A stretch of 64,000 bases of DNA from Haematobia irritans (lineage: Eukaryota; Arthropoda; Insecta; Diptera; Muscidae). The stretch spans positions 70,598,537 to 70,662,536 of the forward strand of contig NC_134401.1 in the NCBI RefSeq assembly GCF_050003625.1. The letters run 5' to 3'. The notes below the pieces were generated by a model. It was not told the origin of the DNA. It worked only from the letters and a program-made list of their open reading frames with translations, and did not search any database. Below are positions 36,286 through 47,838 of this stretch, piece by piece (positions within the stretch are counted from its first letter, which is position 1; every line of letters starts with the position of its first letter). A program made the position numbers and the translations under genes.

Positions 36286-36741
36286 TAGGTTAGGTTAAAG
36301 TGGTAGCCCGATTAAATTTCAGGCTCACTTAGACTATTCAGTCCATTGTGATACCACATTTAACTAAAAGTACCTATTACATATGGGCACTTATAGTCTT
36401 AACCACTGAACCTTCTCTATTATTTACTTTTATGGAACCAACCAGATTGCTCCAAAAACATTAACAAACTGCTAAAGTTAACGTTTTCCAGGTCAGCCAG
36501 TAATCTAAAGCTATATGCTCCTAAAATTCGCTTACGCCTTAAACAAAAAGCAGGACACTCACACAAGAGGTGTTTAATTGATTCCTTTTCCTCCAGATCA
36601 TGACAGCTTATATAATAGTCATTATACTACGCACCTATAGTTTTTGCAAATTCGCCTATCAGGCAGCGACCCGTTATAGCAGATATCAGGAGTGCTATCT
36701 GACGCCTTGGGAACACTAGCATATCTAGGTGCGGATTAAGT

Positions 36742-38871
36742 TTAAATGGGGCCATATTTGCTTGGTGTCGTTACAACCCTTGCAATTTTCCCATCGAATA
36801 TTGGCCATGATGGCCAATTCCCATCACGCAGTAAGAGCTTGCAGGTGGCCAGAGGCATACCAACAGATTCTAGATCCCCTGGAATATGTAAGGTAGTTCC
36901 TAGCCTTCCTAACACATCTGTTTCGCAGTTCCCCGGTATGTTCCTATGGCCAGGCACCCATATTAGGTGAATATTGTACTGCTCAGCCATCTCGTTGAGA
37001 GATTTGCGGCAGTCTATGGCCGTTTTCGAGTTAAGGAACACAGAGTCCAAGGATTTTATTGCAGGTTGACTGTCTGAGTATATATTAATGCCAATATTTG
37101 TTGGAACATTACTTCTCAGCCAATTCACCACCTCTCTTATTGCCAATATTTCAGCCTGAAAAACACTACATTGATTAGGTAATCTTTTCGCTATTCGAAT
37201 TTCCAGATCTTTAGAATACACTCCAAACCCAATTGTCCATTCAATTTGGAGCCATCAGTATAGAAATCTATATATCGTTTATTCCCCGGGGTCTGTGAAC
37301 ACCACGCCTCACTGTTGGGAATTAGTTTCAAACTTTTTGTCGAAAAGTGGTTTTGCCAGGTTGTAATCCACTACGTTAGGCACATCTGGCATTACTTTGA
37401 GGACCGAACTATGACCGTACATTTTTTCCGACCACAGCGATAGCTCGCGCAACCGCACAGCCGTTGTTGCAGCTGACTGTTTGGCCAAAATGTCTAAAGG
37501 CAATAGATGTAGCATGACATTAAGGGAGTCTGTTCCTGTCTTACTAAATGCGCCTGAGATACATAAGCTCGCCATGCGCTGAACTTTATCTAAACAAGTC
37601 GGTTTCTGAAGTGCCGGCCACGAGGCTGCAACACCATATAGCATTATAGGTCTAACTACTGCCGTGTATAGCCAATGCACAATTTTTGGTCATAATCCCC
37701 ACTTTTTCCCTATTGCCTTTTTGCACGAGTACAAAGCTACAGTTGCCTTTCTCGCCCTTTCTTCAATATTAAGCTTAAAGTTCAGCTTCCTGTCCAAAAT
37801 AACGCCAAGGTATTTTGCACACTCACCAAAGGGAATTTCAATACCCCCTAAGGAAATAGGCCTAACCGTGGGAGTTTTGCGATCTTTGCAGTACATGACT
37901 AATTCTGTCTTTGCAGGATTTACCGCAAGACCATTATCTTTCACCCATTTCTCAGTCATCCGGAGAGCTCTCTGTATAATATCTCTGATTGTGGATGGGA
38001 ATTTTCCCCTGACTGCTACCGCCACATCATCTGCGTGTGCCACCACTTTTATCCTTTCTTTTTCTGAGAAAACCAGAAGGTTGTTTATAGCAACATTCCA
38101 AAGAAGAGGTGATAGAACTCCTCCTTGGGGAGTGCCTCTGTTCACATACCTTTGTATGTTTGCTTGCCCTAGTGTGGCTGAAATACGTCTCTTTATTAGA
38201 AGTTCGTCTAACAGCCTAAGTATACTTGGATCAACATTCAGAGTTGTCAGTCCATTTAATATCGAGCTCGGATGGACGTTATTGAACGCCCCTTCGATGT
38301 CTAGAAACGCCACGATTGTATATTCTTTGACAGATAGTGAGCTTTCAATAAAGCTGACTAGCTCATGCAATGCGGTCTCAGTAGACCTGCCCTTCGAATA
38401 TGCATGCTGTCGTTTCGAGAGCAAACTTGAATCCACGCTAGTTCTAAGATACATGTCTATCATCCTCTCCAGGGTCTTAAGTAGGAATGAGGATAAGCTG
38501 ATTGATCGGAAATCCTTCGCACTCGAGTGAGAGGCTTTTCCTGCTTTAGATATGAGGACGACTTTTGTTTCCCTCCACTTTTCTGTAATATATGCTAAGC
38601 TTACACATTGTTTATATATCACCGTCAACCAGGGGATAATTCTTTCAGCCACTGCTTGTAATTCCGCCGGAGTAATTCCATTAGGTCCGGGGGATTTGAA
38701 TGGTCCAAAGCTATTTAAAGCCCATTTTATTCTAGATTCCGACACAATTTCCTCGATAGGAAATGACCGCTGAGCCTCTGTTACACCGCCAGAACATGGT
38801 TCAACCGTCTGATTTCCAGGGAAGTGTGTGTCCAAAAGTACCTCCAACGTCTCCTCACTGGACGTTGTCAA
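36742..38871 (-). pseudogene. LINE D RT to RNase H, frameshifted
   Basis: Frame 37690-38871 (393 codons) covers pre-RT and RT with KSPGPNGITPAELQ, FLDIEGAFNNV, GTPQGGVLSPLLWN; the C motif reads HADDVAVAV, a Tyr-to-His change next to the catalytic Asp pair. Frames 37309-37680 and 36742-37221 continue with the thumb and RNase H (FQAEILAIREV, YSDSQPAIKS). The first RNase H Asp region is interrupted by a frameshift near 37240-37320. The zinc motif lies further down, in broken frames at about 36450-36720. Confidence 0.8.
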
Positions 38872-39150
38872 ATTTCCCTCCGATGTTTTAATGAAACCTG
38901 GAGCGTTATTAGTACCTTCCGTAGTCTGGAAGTCTCTGATGTATTCTCAATACTGCTACAGTAATCATCCCAAGAGTTTTGTTGAGACCTTCTCCTCCAA
39001 CGTCTCCTCACTGGACGTTGTCCAATTTCCCTCCGATGTTTTAATGAAACCTGGAGCGGTGTTAGTGGATGCTAGTACCTTCCGTAGTCTGGAAGCCTCT
39101 GATGTATTCTCAATACTGCTACAGTAATCATCCCAAGAGTTTTGTTGAGG
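38842..39150 (-). repeat. Tandem duplication of about 152 bp in LINE D
   Basis: A segment starting CTCCAACGTCTCCTCACTGG occurs at 38842 and again at 38994. The two copies differ by a few substitutions and an 11-bp indel. Confidence 0.8.
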
Positions 39151-40673
39151 CCTTCTCCTCCGGAGCTCTTGTGGACTTTGCTTTGTTAAAGAGCTTCCTA
39201 CAGGATTTCCTCATATTACTTAACTCTGTAGTCCACCATGGCGGCCGATTTTTTCCCCTTGGCTTTCCTCTAGGGAAAGCAGCTTTCAGTGACATGTTGA
39301 AGGCCTTAGTAATCCGCTCCACTGCGTGTTCGATATCTTGCACAGTGCTCATATTTGTCTCCGGCATTTCCGGTATCATCAAATTGATTCCCTATACCTA
39401 TTCCAATCAGCTTTCCTAATATTTGGCGGAAATATGGTCTTTGAAGTATGAACAGCCAATCTGAAACTGATGTAGCGATGATCTGAGAAGCTATGTTCAC
39501 TCAAAACTTGCCACTCAGAGATCTTATCATTCAGTTCCGGAGAGGTCAACGTGACGTCCAAAATCTCTTGACGAAGGTTGGTGCATCTCCCTTATTGCAA
39601 ACTACCAGGTTAGTACGCAAAATAAACTCTATTACACACAAAAAAATTTGTTTGTGATTCAATCACGAAATTAATTGATCCAATTAATTTTTTAATTGAA
39701 ATGTCTTCAATCACGAAAATGATAGTATCAACCACAGTTTTAATTGTGCATAGAAAAAATTCTTGATTAAAAAATTAGTTGATTTTATTAGCAAATTTCA
39801 ATTAATTTTTTAATTGATTCAATTCAAAATTTAGTTAATGTTGATAGCAAAACTCATTTAATTTTGTTATTAAAAAAGGTAACTATTTTCAATTACTTTC
39901 TGAATTGGCTTAGAGTTTTTATTTCGATTATCAGTTGATTGTTTGAAATACATTTTTAATTAAAAATTAAAAAAATGTTCATCATTTTTTTACTGACTTA
40001 ATCTTCCGAATTTGATTAAAAAGTTAATTTTATCAATTAATTTTTTAAGTGCAAATTTTAAAATTTTCAATCATTAACTTAATTAACTTAATGTTTCTAT
40101 CTTGATTAAAAAGTTAATTGTATTAATTAATTGGAAAAATTTTCAACCTCAATTAACATTTTAATTGGAAATATTTTGGTGATGTTTTTTTCTGTGTAGC
40201 GACTCTCCCCTTGCATTAGTATCACTACTTCCCCAAATACTATGATGTGCATTTGCATCGCATCCCATAATGAGTTTTGTCTTTGTTTTTAGTGACTCCT
40301 CAACTCAGGTCTTAACGGCACAGGGTGGCATCTCCCTATCAAGTCCCATGTAGACCGAAGATACCCAATATTTGCATTTGGGTATCTCTAGACTGGCTAC
40401 GACAGTATCTGCATCGGTCAATGAAGGAAGCAGAAACAAGTTTAGCTCGTTTTTAGCAATTATGCATGCTCGATTTATATCGTTACCGGTATTATGCAAA
40501 AGTTTGAAACCCGGAGTGCTTAATTCACAGATCTTGTTCTTATATATGTATGGTTCTTGAATAAGAACTATATCTATGTCTCCTTTCATCAGGAGAACTT
40601 TTAAGGCAGCACAAGCGGCCTTACAATGGTGAAGATTTATCTGGAGGAACCGTAGAACCATCCAAATTTTCAA
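39128..40673 (-). pseudogene. LINE D ORF2 endonuclease, split by a MITE
   Basis: ORF2 begins at 40673 (or a later Met) overlapping the end of ORF1, with LQINLHHCKAA and GDIDIVLIQEPY of the APE-type endonuclease. The frame closes near 40305, then the MITE at 39635-40196 interrupts, and the endonuclease C-terminal part (SDHRYISFRLAVHTSKT) resumes at 39561-39379 and 39382-39128, separated by a further frameshift. Confidence 0.8.
39635..40196 (+). mobile_element. TA-target MITE, 562 bp, in LINE D
   Basis: The ends are CACACAAAAAAA and TTTTTTTCTGTG, flanked by TA at 39633-39634 and 40197-40198. LINE E at 63921-63930 (CTGTTAGCGA) is the unoccupied site, which fixes boundaries and target duplication. 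Confidence 0.88.
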
Positions 40674-40926
40674 CCACCGTCACATCAGCCGCTTCAATTG
40701 AATCATCAAGGGCTTCCTCTTCACAGATCTCGGTGACTCTCGCAACAATCCGCGGTTCAGCTTTGGTGAGGTTTGAGCCTGTAGAAACTTCCCGCATATG
40801 ATTTTCGCCATAGTCTGAAGGTTTTATGTCTCCTTCGGCTTCGCTAGGAGATTTTTTCACTGCTGACTCTACCGGAGGTTTGTCCGTTTCGGAATCCTTT
40901 TGCTGATCGCTTTTGTATACCTTCAT
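40621..40926 (-). CDS. LINE D ORF1 C-terminal part
   Basis: 101 codons, acidic and Ser/Glu-rich (SEAEGDIKPSDYGENH). It overlaps the end of the 272-codon ORF1 by ATGA, so it is either the frameshifted tail of ORF1 or a separate reading frame entered by stop-restart. It overlaps the start of ORF2 by 53 bases. Copy C has the same segment (EVSTASKLTK) in frame with ORF2 because of a deletion. Confidence 0.55.
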   Translation of the reverse strand: MKVYKSDQQKDSETDKPPVESAVKKSPSEAEGDIKPSDYGENHMREVSTGSNLTKAEPRIVARVTEICEEEALDDSIEAADVTVVENLDGSTVPPDKSSPL

Positions 40927-41741
40927 ACACGTCCTTGGGTCTGGGCTAGATGTGGCAGCGACTCTATGTTTAATATAAAAACCGCATGTCGTCTTGGTCC
41001 ATCCACCTCATCCAAACGACCAACCTTCCAATCGACGGTTGGAAGATCTGGGTTACATTCTTTTAGTCTCTCTAGTATTGACTCAGGATCAGGAGGATTT
41101 GCCGGTATCCATGCATGTGCTCTAGGTTTAGCCGGTATGTCTTTTTTATCGACTAACTCCAAAGCGGCTTCTTCCCAAACTTCACCAATTAGCATCAATG
41201 CAGTTTTAAAGCAATCCATAGACCTCTGGTCCGCAAAAGCTATTAACTTATATCGTCCTTGATACCATCCAGCATCTTGCCGTCGAGGACTTGGTCCGGG
41301 AAACTTTTTTCGCACCTCTGAGTAGAAATCAGACATCGCGTTCTCAATTTCCCCCCATTTTTGCCTTGGAATCATACCGTCCAATGCTCCTTTATTAATA
41401 ATAGCCATCACAAGGCTGTCTTTTGCAACTGAGGCAAACGATCTTTGATCCCGTTTATAGGATGGTAGCTCATCCGGTGATCGTTCCCTTTTTCCAGCTT
41501 CAAGAATTCCTTGAGCCCATTTTAAGGAATCGCTTTGCTTAGCCGACAACGTGCTTGGGTCGACCGATCCTAATTTCTTTAGGATAAACAAAGCATTTCT
41601 TCGTTCCTTGAATCTCTGTCGAGAGGGATTGCCTCCTTTTGATGTCGTCACCTTAGAAAAGGTTCGACTTGCCAAAGTGTCACCGCCAGTCGACCCGTCT
41701 ACAGGTTGACTAATTGGGCCTGACTCTTGGTCGCTGCCCAA
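40923..41741 (-). CDS. LINE D ORF1, DUF4780-like RNA-binding protein
   Basis: 272 codons from ATG at 41741. The N-terminal 90 residues are Ser/Thr/Lys-rich; the middle and C-terminal part (YSEVRKKFPGPSPRRQDAGW, AHAWIPANPPDPESILERL, WKVGRLDEV) fits the ORF1 domain found in I and LOA LINEs (DUF4780). The product is expected to bind LINE RNA in the ribonucleoprotein particle. Intact as an ORF; it ends at TGA in an ATGA overlap with the 101-codon frame. Confidence 0.75.
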   Translation of the reverse strand: MGSDQESGPISQPVDGSTGGDTLASRTFSKVTTSKGGNPSRQRFKERRNALFILKKLGSVDPSTLSAKQSDSLKWAQGILEAGKRERSPDELPSYKRDQRSFASVAKDSLVMAIINKGALDGMIPRQKWGEIENAMSDFYSEVRKKFPGPSPRRQDAGWYQGRYKLIAFADQRSMDCFKTALMLIGEVWEEAALELVDKKDIPAKPRAHAWIPANPPDPESILERLKECNPDLPTVDWKVGRLDEVDGPRRHAVFILNIESLPHLAQTQGRV

Positions 41742-41849
41742 ATTTATAACTTCAGCCGTTACCCGTCCACTGGGCCCTGGTTTATTATTTCCACCACACT
41801 TGAAATTCGTAATAAGTACTTATTACAATGAAATACTCCGCTATTAGAA

Positions 41850-43170
41850 AACACGTCCGTTCAGTTCGACGGTTGAATAGTATCTGGCCTGTTGGTGTCA
41901 TTGAATCCAAAAAATCTATGTAAGTGTCCAGCCTGCAAAGTTAGAAAATGTAAGCCACGACAACCCCAAATATCACCATTGCCTGTGGAAAGAGTGACGC
42001 CATACGTGAGAGCCTTCACATACACTGGACTTGACTATTTTGGCCCAGTGAACGTAACCATCCGTCGACAACGATAAAAAAGGTGGGTGGCGCTTTTTAC
42101 TTGCCTTACAACCCGTGCCGTCCACTTGGAGATTGCTACTGACATGTCCAGTGCCTCATGTGTATTCGGAATTTTGTTAATCGAAGGGGTGTCCCAGTAT
42201 CCATAAGAAGTGAGTTGTAAACGCAAAGGAACTACGAGGATTAAATACATTTTTTAATACCAATAATTTATCTTCAGGTTTGCCGGCAATGGGTATCAAA
42301 TGGATATTTAACACCCCCTTGAACCCAAGCGAAGGTGGTGTTTGGGAGCGGCTGGTGCAGTCGGCGAAGAAGGCATTGTACGAGATGTTAAAGTAACAGT
42401 CACCAAAACTTGACACTCTACAATCATTTTTAATTGAGGCGGAAAACATGGTCAACTCAAGACCGTTGCTCATCTCCTTGTGACCCCAGAAAACCCAGAC
42501 CCTTTGACTCCAAATCATTTTTTGTTGGGATGTACCAATTCAACACAAACTCCAGCACCATATGAGCCCAGGTTGATGTGTCTTCGGAAGCAGTGGCGTG
42601 TGGTGCAGAACTTGAAAAATGGCTTCAAGAATATCTTCCAGAGATGACCAGAAGGACGAAATGGTGTTTGTCATCACAACCCTTGAGTGTGGGCTGCCTG
42701 GTGCCATCTGTGACCCGGATCTGCCAAGAAGCCAATGCAAAAGAGAACGTGTTATAGAGTTGCATCCAGGCAAAGACGGTGTTGCGCGGTCAGCTGAAGT
42801 TCGCACTGATTAGGTTAGGTTAGGTTGCCTGATTCCATGTTAAGCTCAATGACAAGGGACCTCCTTTTTATAGCCGAGTCCGAATGACGTTCCACGTTGC
42901 AGTGAAACCACTTAGAGAAGCGTTGAAACCCTCAGAAATGCCACCAGCATTACTGAGGTGGGACAATGCACCGCTGAAAAACTTTTTGGTGTTCGGTCGA
43001 AGCAGGAATCGAACCCACGACCTTGTGTATGCAAGGCGGGCATGCTAACCATTGCACCACGGTGGCTCCCAAGTTCGCACTGATGTGGTTGTTTATCGTA
43101 GACCAGTCTCCAAATTGGCCATCCTTGATGTGGAGAGCGGTGAATCCTCCCCCTCTGGGTCCGTTCACGG
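41850..43170 (+). pseudogene. Pao integrase and C-terminal domain, broken by stops and a SINE
   Basis: The continuation of the Pao relic beyond LINE D. SAIRKHVR and CPACKVRKCKPRQ belong to the zinc-binding part, YTGLDYFGPVNVT to the integrase core start (first Asp), and GGVWERLVQSAKKALYEML to the core end (Glu). Several stops and frameshifts interrupt. The C-terminal domain (DEMVFVI to the end, RRPVSKLAILDV at about 43100) is split by the SINE at 42811-43070, whose flanks duplicate AAGTTCGCACTGAT. Confidence 0.8.
42811..43070 (-). mobile_element. tRNA-derived SINE with 14-bp target duplication
   Basis: On the minus strand the 5' head contains an A box (TGGTGCAATGG, about 43049-43059) and a perfect B box (GGTTCGATTCC, 43005-43015), with an anticodon-loop-like TTGCATA between them, reminiscent of tRNA-Ala. 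A body of about 170 bp leads to a tail of TAACC repeats. Both sides carry AAGTTCGCACTGAT (42797-42810 and 43071-43084). The tail and the target duplication indicate LINE-driven retroposition. Confidence 0.92.
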
Positions 43171-43179
43171 GGATGGGGA

Positions 43180-43553
43180 TGTTATTGAAGGCAACCCTAG
43201 CTGAGGTGGCAACTCTATTTGAAGCGAATGTCAAATGAAAAGCCTGGTCGAAAAGAAATTTCCCAAGCTGTTGCCAATTCGTCATTTTGTTTGTTTTTGT
43301 TGTAATGAATTAATTGTTTTTCATATAAATAGGCCCTTCAGGCATATAAAAACTCTTTATTTGTTCCACCGCAAAACATTGAATAAACATACCATACCAT
43401 ACAATCCCATAACAATACATCATATTATACCACATCACGAAATTAAATAAAGCCAGTCGTCTTAAATTTTCAAACCTATTCAGCCGTGGTTATTATTTTG
43501 AAAGGCCGCCAAACAAGGGTGTTTATTCCTGTGGAACAAAGAGAAAATCAACA
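43180..43553 (+). mobile_element. Pao 3' LTR with preceding polypurine tract
   Basis: CACGGGGATGGGGA directly before TGTTATTG looks like a PPT and LTR start. The LTR includes CATATAAATAGG and CATATAAAAACT (TATA-like) and probably ends at AATCAACA. It has no second LTR in the window for confirmation. Confidence 0.55.
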
Positions 43554-43629
43554 GTAGGAGTAAAGGTTGAGTTATATATCATGCGTTAATCCGTGCGTTG
43601 ATGGAAGGGTTGATATTTTTCAGTTTTAA

Positions 43630-43861
43630 GGTGTGTACTATGTTTGGTTTTCGAGTTGAAAATCACTTTATTTTCGCGATTACTTTTCCTGAAATAATCA
43701 AAATTATAAATGAAAACAGACACATTCCTGTAAAGTCTTGCCGAAATCTAGAGGAACAAGAAATTGCACATCAATTGAGTTAATTTATCTGCTTTATATT
43801 GAACTGTTTTAATAAAGTAACCGCGAAAATTTCAACGCGAAAAGCGAACATAGTACTTACC
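43630..43861. mobile_element. GGTRWGTACTATGTTC-TIR MITE, second copy
   Basis: Same family and length as 21016-21247, flanked by TTTAA on both sides. It is non-coding. Confidence 0.75.
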
Positions 43862-44120
43862 TTTAAGCACTCTAACAAAACTATTGATTTCAAATCGAAT
43901 ATGTAAAGTAAAAAAAATTGGCGGAAAAGCCTAGTTTTCGAGATATCGACATCTGAAAATCGGTATTTTCCTTAATGCTGACAGCAATTTTTCATGAAAT
44001 GAATAAAATTCCGTTTTTTGCGTATTTGGTAAAAATAGTACAATTTAAGCAGAAAATATTAAGTAAAAATTTTGTCGCAAGAGCGTAGTTTACGAGATAC
44101 CGACCCCTAAAAATTGGGTA

Positions 44121-44365
44121 TAGGTGGCCGGCCGGCCGGGATTTGACACTTTCTCCTATGGAAAGGGTCCAAAGTGGGCTAACGCCAACCCAAAGAGGAT
44201 AGGTAGCCGGCCTTCGTCCGGGGTTTGAAACTTTCTCCTATGGACAGGGTCCAAAGTGGGCTAACGCGAACCCAAAGAGGATAGGTAGACGGCCTTCGGC
44301 CGGGGTTTGAGACTTTCTCCTATGGACAGAGGCCAAAGTGGGCTAACGCGAACCCAGGACTTCTC
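44121..44365. repeat. Minisatellite, about 79-bp unit, three copies
   Basis: Units contain GGCCGG, TTTCTCCTATGG, GGGTCCAAAGTGGGCTAACG and AACCCAAAGAGGATAGG. A diverged single unit lies at about 46130-46185. The unit is much more GC-rich than its surroundings. Sequence 43862-44120 before it holds no gene, only a repeated phrase ending GAGATA(T/C)CGAC. Confidence 0.8.
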
Positions 44366-44861
44366 CGGGTCCATGTTATTCTAAATATATTACTTTTAGG
44401 ATGATTTTGTGCGATGGATACTAAATCTAATATACGTGGCAATGAAAACTTTAGGGGCCCGTAACTCCGAAAATTGGAAAAGTATACACGCTGGCCAAAA
44501 ATTGGACCAATCGGACCATTTGTACTAAAGTAGATTTAAGCCGAATACCGAATTTTTTGTAATAACAAAACTAATTTCAAGTTGTCATTGAATAAACTGG
44601 CTCATTTTATTGTCGAGAAATCCATATGCGTTTTCAATCTGGAAGACATCATAAGGTAACGCTTTTGGATGGAGACGCACCTCTATCGTACTGTTTATCC
44701 GACCGTGTAAGGTCCCAACAAAAATCTGTATAGATTGCTGGCAAAATAGGTTTTCTGTTTGGAAATAAAATGGCGTATATGATAATCAGTAGTTTACATT
44801 TTTCGATTAGAAGTACGAAAAATGTGTTCTCATGTTTGAGTCAAAACCAGTTATAGAGAAG

Positions 44862-45297
44862 TGGGAAGGGTGATGTTTTGGCAAAGGTACCCACCATTCG
44901 TGATCTTGGAGTATTTTTTGATGCAGACATGTCTTTCATATCACATATTTGAAAAATTGTGTACAAAGCATTTGTTAGGTCTAGATTGGAGTATGCTTCA
45001 ATGCTTGATGTCCGCCTTGAAATAATCAAATAGCTCGTGAAGTAAGAGCACAATGAGTATTTGTTAAATATGCCTTGAAATCTCTCCCAATAAGGTACCC
45101 TTCCAGTTACTTTTCCAAATGTTGATATTTTTGAAATTCCTCTACACCGCGTGAGATCTGCTTCACATAGTCGGCAGACGCATGTTTTTGTTTAACATAA
45201 ATTCTATTAACTCGAAATTTCAAAAGAAATTTGGGAAGCATTTGGAAAAAGATTTTAGATTATACTTTGCTACAAAATTTTGTTAATACATTAAGGC
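44862..45297 (+). pseudogene. CR1-like LINE fragment, RT 3' part
   Basis: Interrupted plus-strand reading shows IRDLGVFFDADMSFISHI, then FVRSRLEYASM and a C-terminal piece (IPLHRVRSASH), typical of the region after RT in CR1/Jockey-type LINEs. Stops and shifts throughout. The minus-strand frame at 44841-45053 is its shadow. Confidence 0.6.
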
Positions 45298-45561
45298 CGG
45301 TACTCTGTTCGGTTTTCGCGTTGAAACTCCATACAAAACCAAAAAATGCGAAAAATTTGCGAAATTTTTTCCATTTGTGATACTTTGTTTTTTCGAGTTG
45401 AAAAACTGACGTTTATAGCACGGCGCCATTTGCAATGTGAATTAAGAAATAATTTATTTATTAAAAACTATTTGTGCGGATTTATAAATCAAACACGGAC
45501 TATATTTTTGTTCCGAAACTATACAAAGGATCAAAGGAATAGCAGATCAATTGCCAAAGGA

Positions 45562-46515
<954 letters not shown>

Positions 46516-46519
46516 AATT

Positions 46520-47277
46520 TTAAGCAATTCGGTGAGGGGCCCATAAACTGCAGTTGAGCCCTCTTTCCTCCGGTGCTATAGGCGGTGGACGGACTCCGAG
46601 AACAGGATTAACCTTGTAGCTTCTCACCGCTTCAGCTACAGTATCCTCATGAATCCTGTTCAAACCTGCCTGGTACGCTGCTTGATCTAGAGGTTCTCTT
46701 TTGTAGCGCTGGATCTCGCGCTCTAGATTATATATATCAACCCTTACGTTCCTGGGGGGTGGTTGTGCATCCATGAGATGGGGGTTTGGATGATTACTGA
46801 GATAACAATCCAGGAAATACTGCTTTGACATGTAGTTGTGTCTTCGCACAGTGATGATCTTTTTCTCCACATAAAGGTGATCCAGAGGTGTGTTGCGGAT
46901 ACACCCAGTCGCAGTTCTGCGGTGTCCACACTGGCGCTGCATTGTTTACCACTAACCGGCCAATTGCCTTATAGGTAGTTAACAAGGTTTCTTTGTCCGC
47001 ACCCCAAGTACTGCCGGCAAGTGACTTGAGGACCTTGTTTCTACCACGGAGCTTATTACAAATTGCAGTGGCATGGGCAGATGACCTGATAAGGCTGTCG
47101 AATGTGACCACAAGAATCTTGGGGGTAATTTGTGGTCGGAATTATTTCGCCATCGACACTAATATTCAACTGTCTGCGCACTTCTGCCGTCCATGTAGTG
47201 AATAGTGTGGCCGAGCATTTGGTGGGGGATATCAAGTTTCTCGCAGTGAAATAACTGGTAAGATTATTGGTGATCAA
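46520..47277 (-). pseudogene. Jockey-like LINE fragment
   Basis: A 3' part of ORF2 in shifted frames: VTFDSLIRSSAHATAICNK, LAGSTWGADKETLLTTYKA and NNAAPVWTPQ (46794-47277), then the C-terminal tail with QYFLDCYLSNHPNPHLMDAQ and VNPVLGVRPPPIAPEERGL (46520-46942). These are typical of Jockey-clade elements (Juan/jockey type). 5'-truncated, broken by several indels. It is distinct from the LOA-like LINEs. Confidence 0.8.
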
Positions 47278-47289
47278 TTTCTCATGGTG

Positions 47290-47777
47290 TAACTCCTAGA
47301 AACAATTGCAAATAAGTTCTCCCGTATATATCTTTGATGCGGTATGGACTTATGCGGTTCCAGAGGTCAAAATGTTTTCCTAATTAACTTGATATTCTAT
47401 TCAGTTTGCCTTGCTAATATCGTGCTTACGGTCAAGTGCTGAATCGATATTTGTATAAATGTCATATTTGTTACGTTTTCACATGTGAACGGAAATGTGT
47501 CCAACAGTTTAATCGAAATGTTCTGTGAGTTTTTTTATTTTTTGCAAATGTATGTTATTTTCATATTGGTATAACTTTCCCAATTTATGCACTGGGAATA
47601 AGTTAATATTCATATATATTTTGCAGAAATCGGGTGATTCAAATGATCTTGGATCACACGTTCCTTATTTTAAATGGATTTGCATTTTTAATTTGATTTG
47701 TTTGGCTTAAAACAATTCTATTAAAGTTCATTTTGAATCTATGAAATGTATTTGTTAAGCTTCTTAGTATCCTACAT
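47290..47777. other. Intergenic region downstream of Jra, no gene seen
   Basis: AT-rich sequence without recognisable element or ORF above 61 codons. Confidence 0.5.
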
Positions 47778-47783
47778 TTTATT
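47778..47783 (-). terminator. Jra poly(A) signal AATAAA
   Basis: AATAAA on the minus strand, 56 bases after the Jra stop codon. A short 3' UTR would result. Confidence 0.6.
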
Positions 47784-47838
47784 TTGCCATTAAATCTAAG
47801 CAAAGATTCAAGATTATGCTGTATACATTTATGGAATG

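Larger units (their letters stand above)
36286..41800 (-). mobile_element. LOA-like LINE copy D, near full length
   Basis: About 5.5 kb on the minus strand from ORF1 (41741) to the TAACC tail (36286). It is inserted in the Pao relic, whose integrase part resumes at about 41850. Internal changes are a MITE at 39635-40196, a tandem duplication of about 152 bp at 38842-39150, the 47-bp deletion shared with copy C, and several frameshifts. The exact 5' end is uncertain; I see no clear target duplication. Confidence 0.85.

Noticed and set aside
43005..43060. Functional tRNA gene
   Set aside because: A and B boxes are present but the acceptor stem does not pair, and the sequence continues into a SINE body and tail with target duplication.
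44841..45053. Minus-strand 70-codon ORF
   Set aside because: The plus strand carries the recognisable LINE RT fragment; this frame is its complement.
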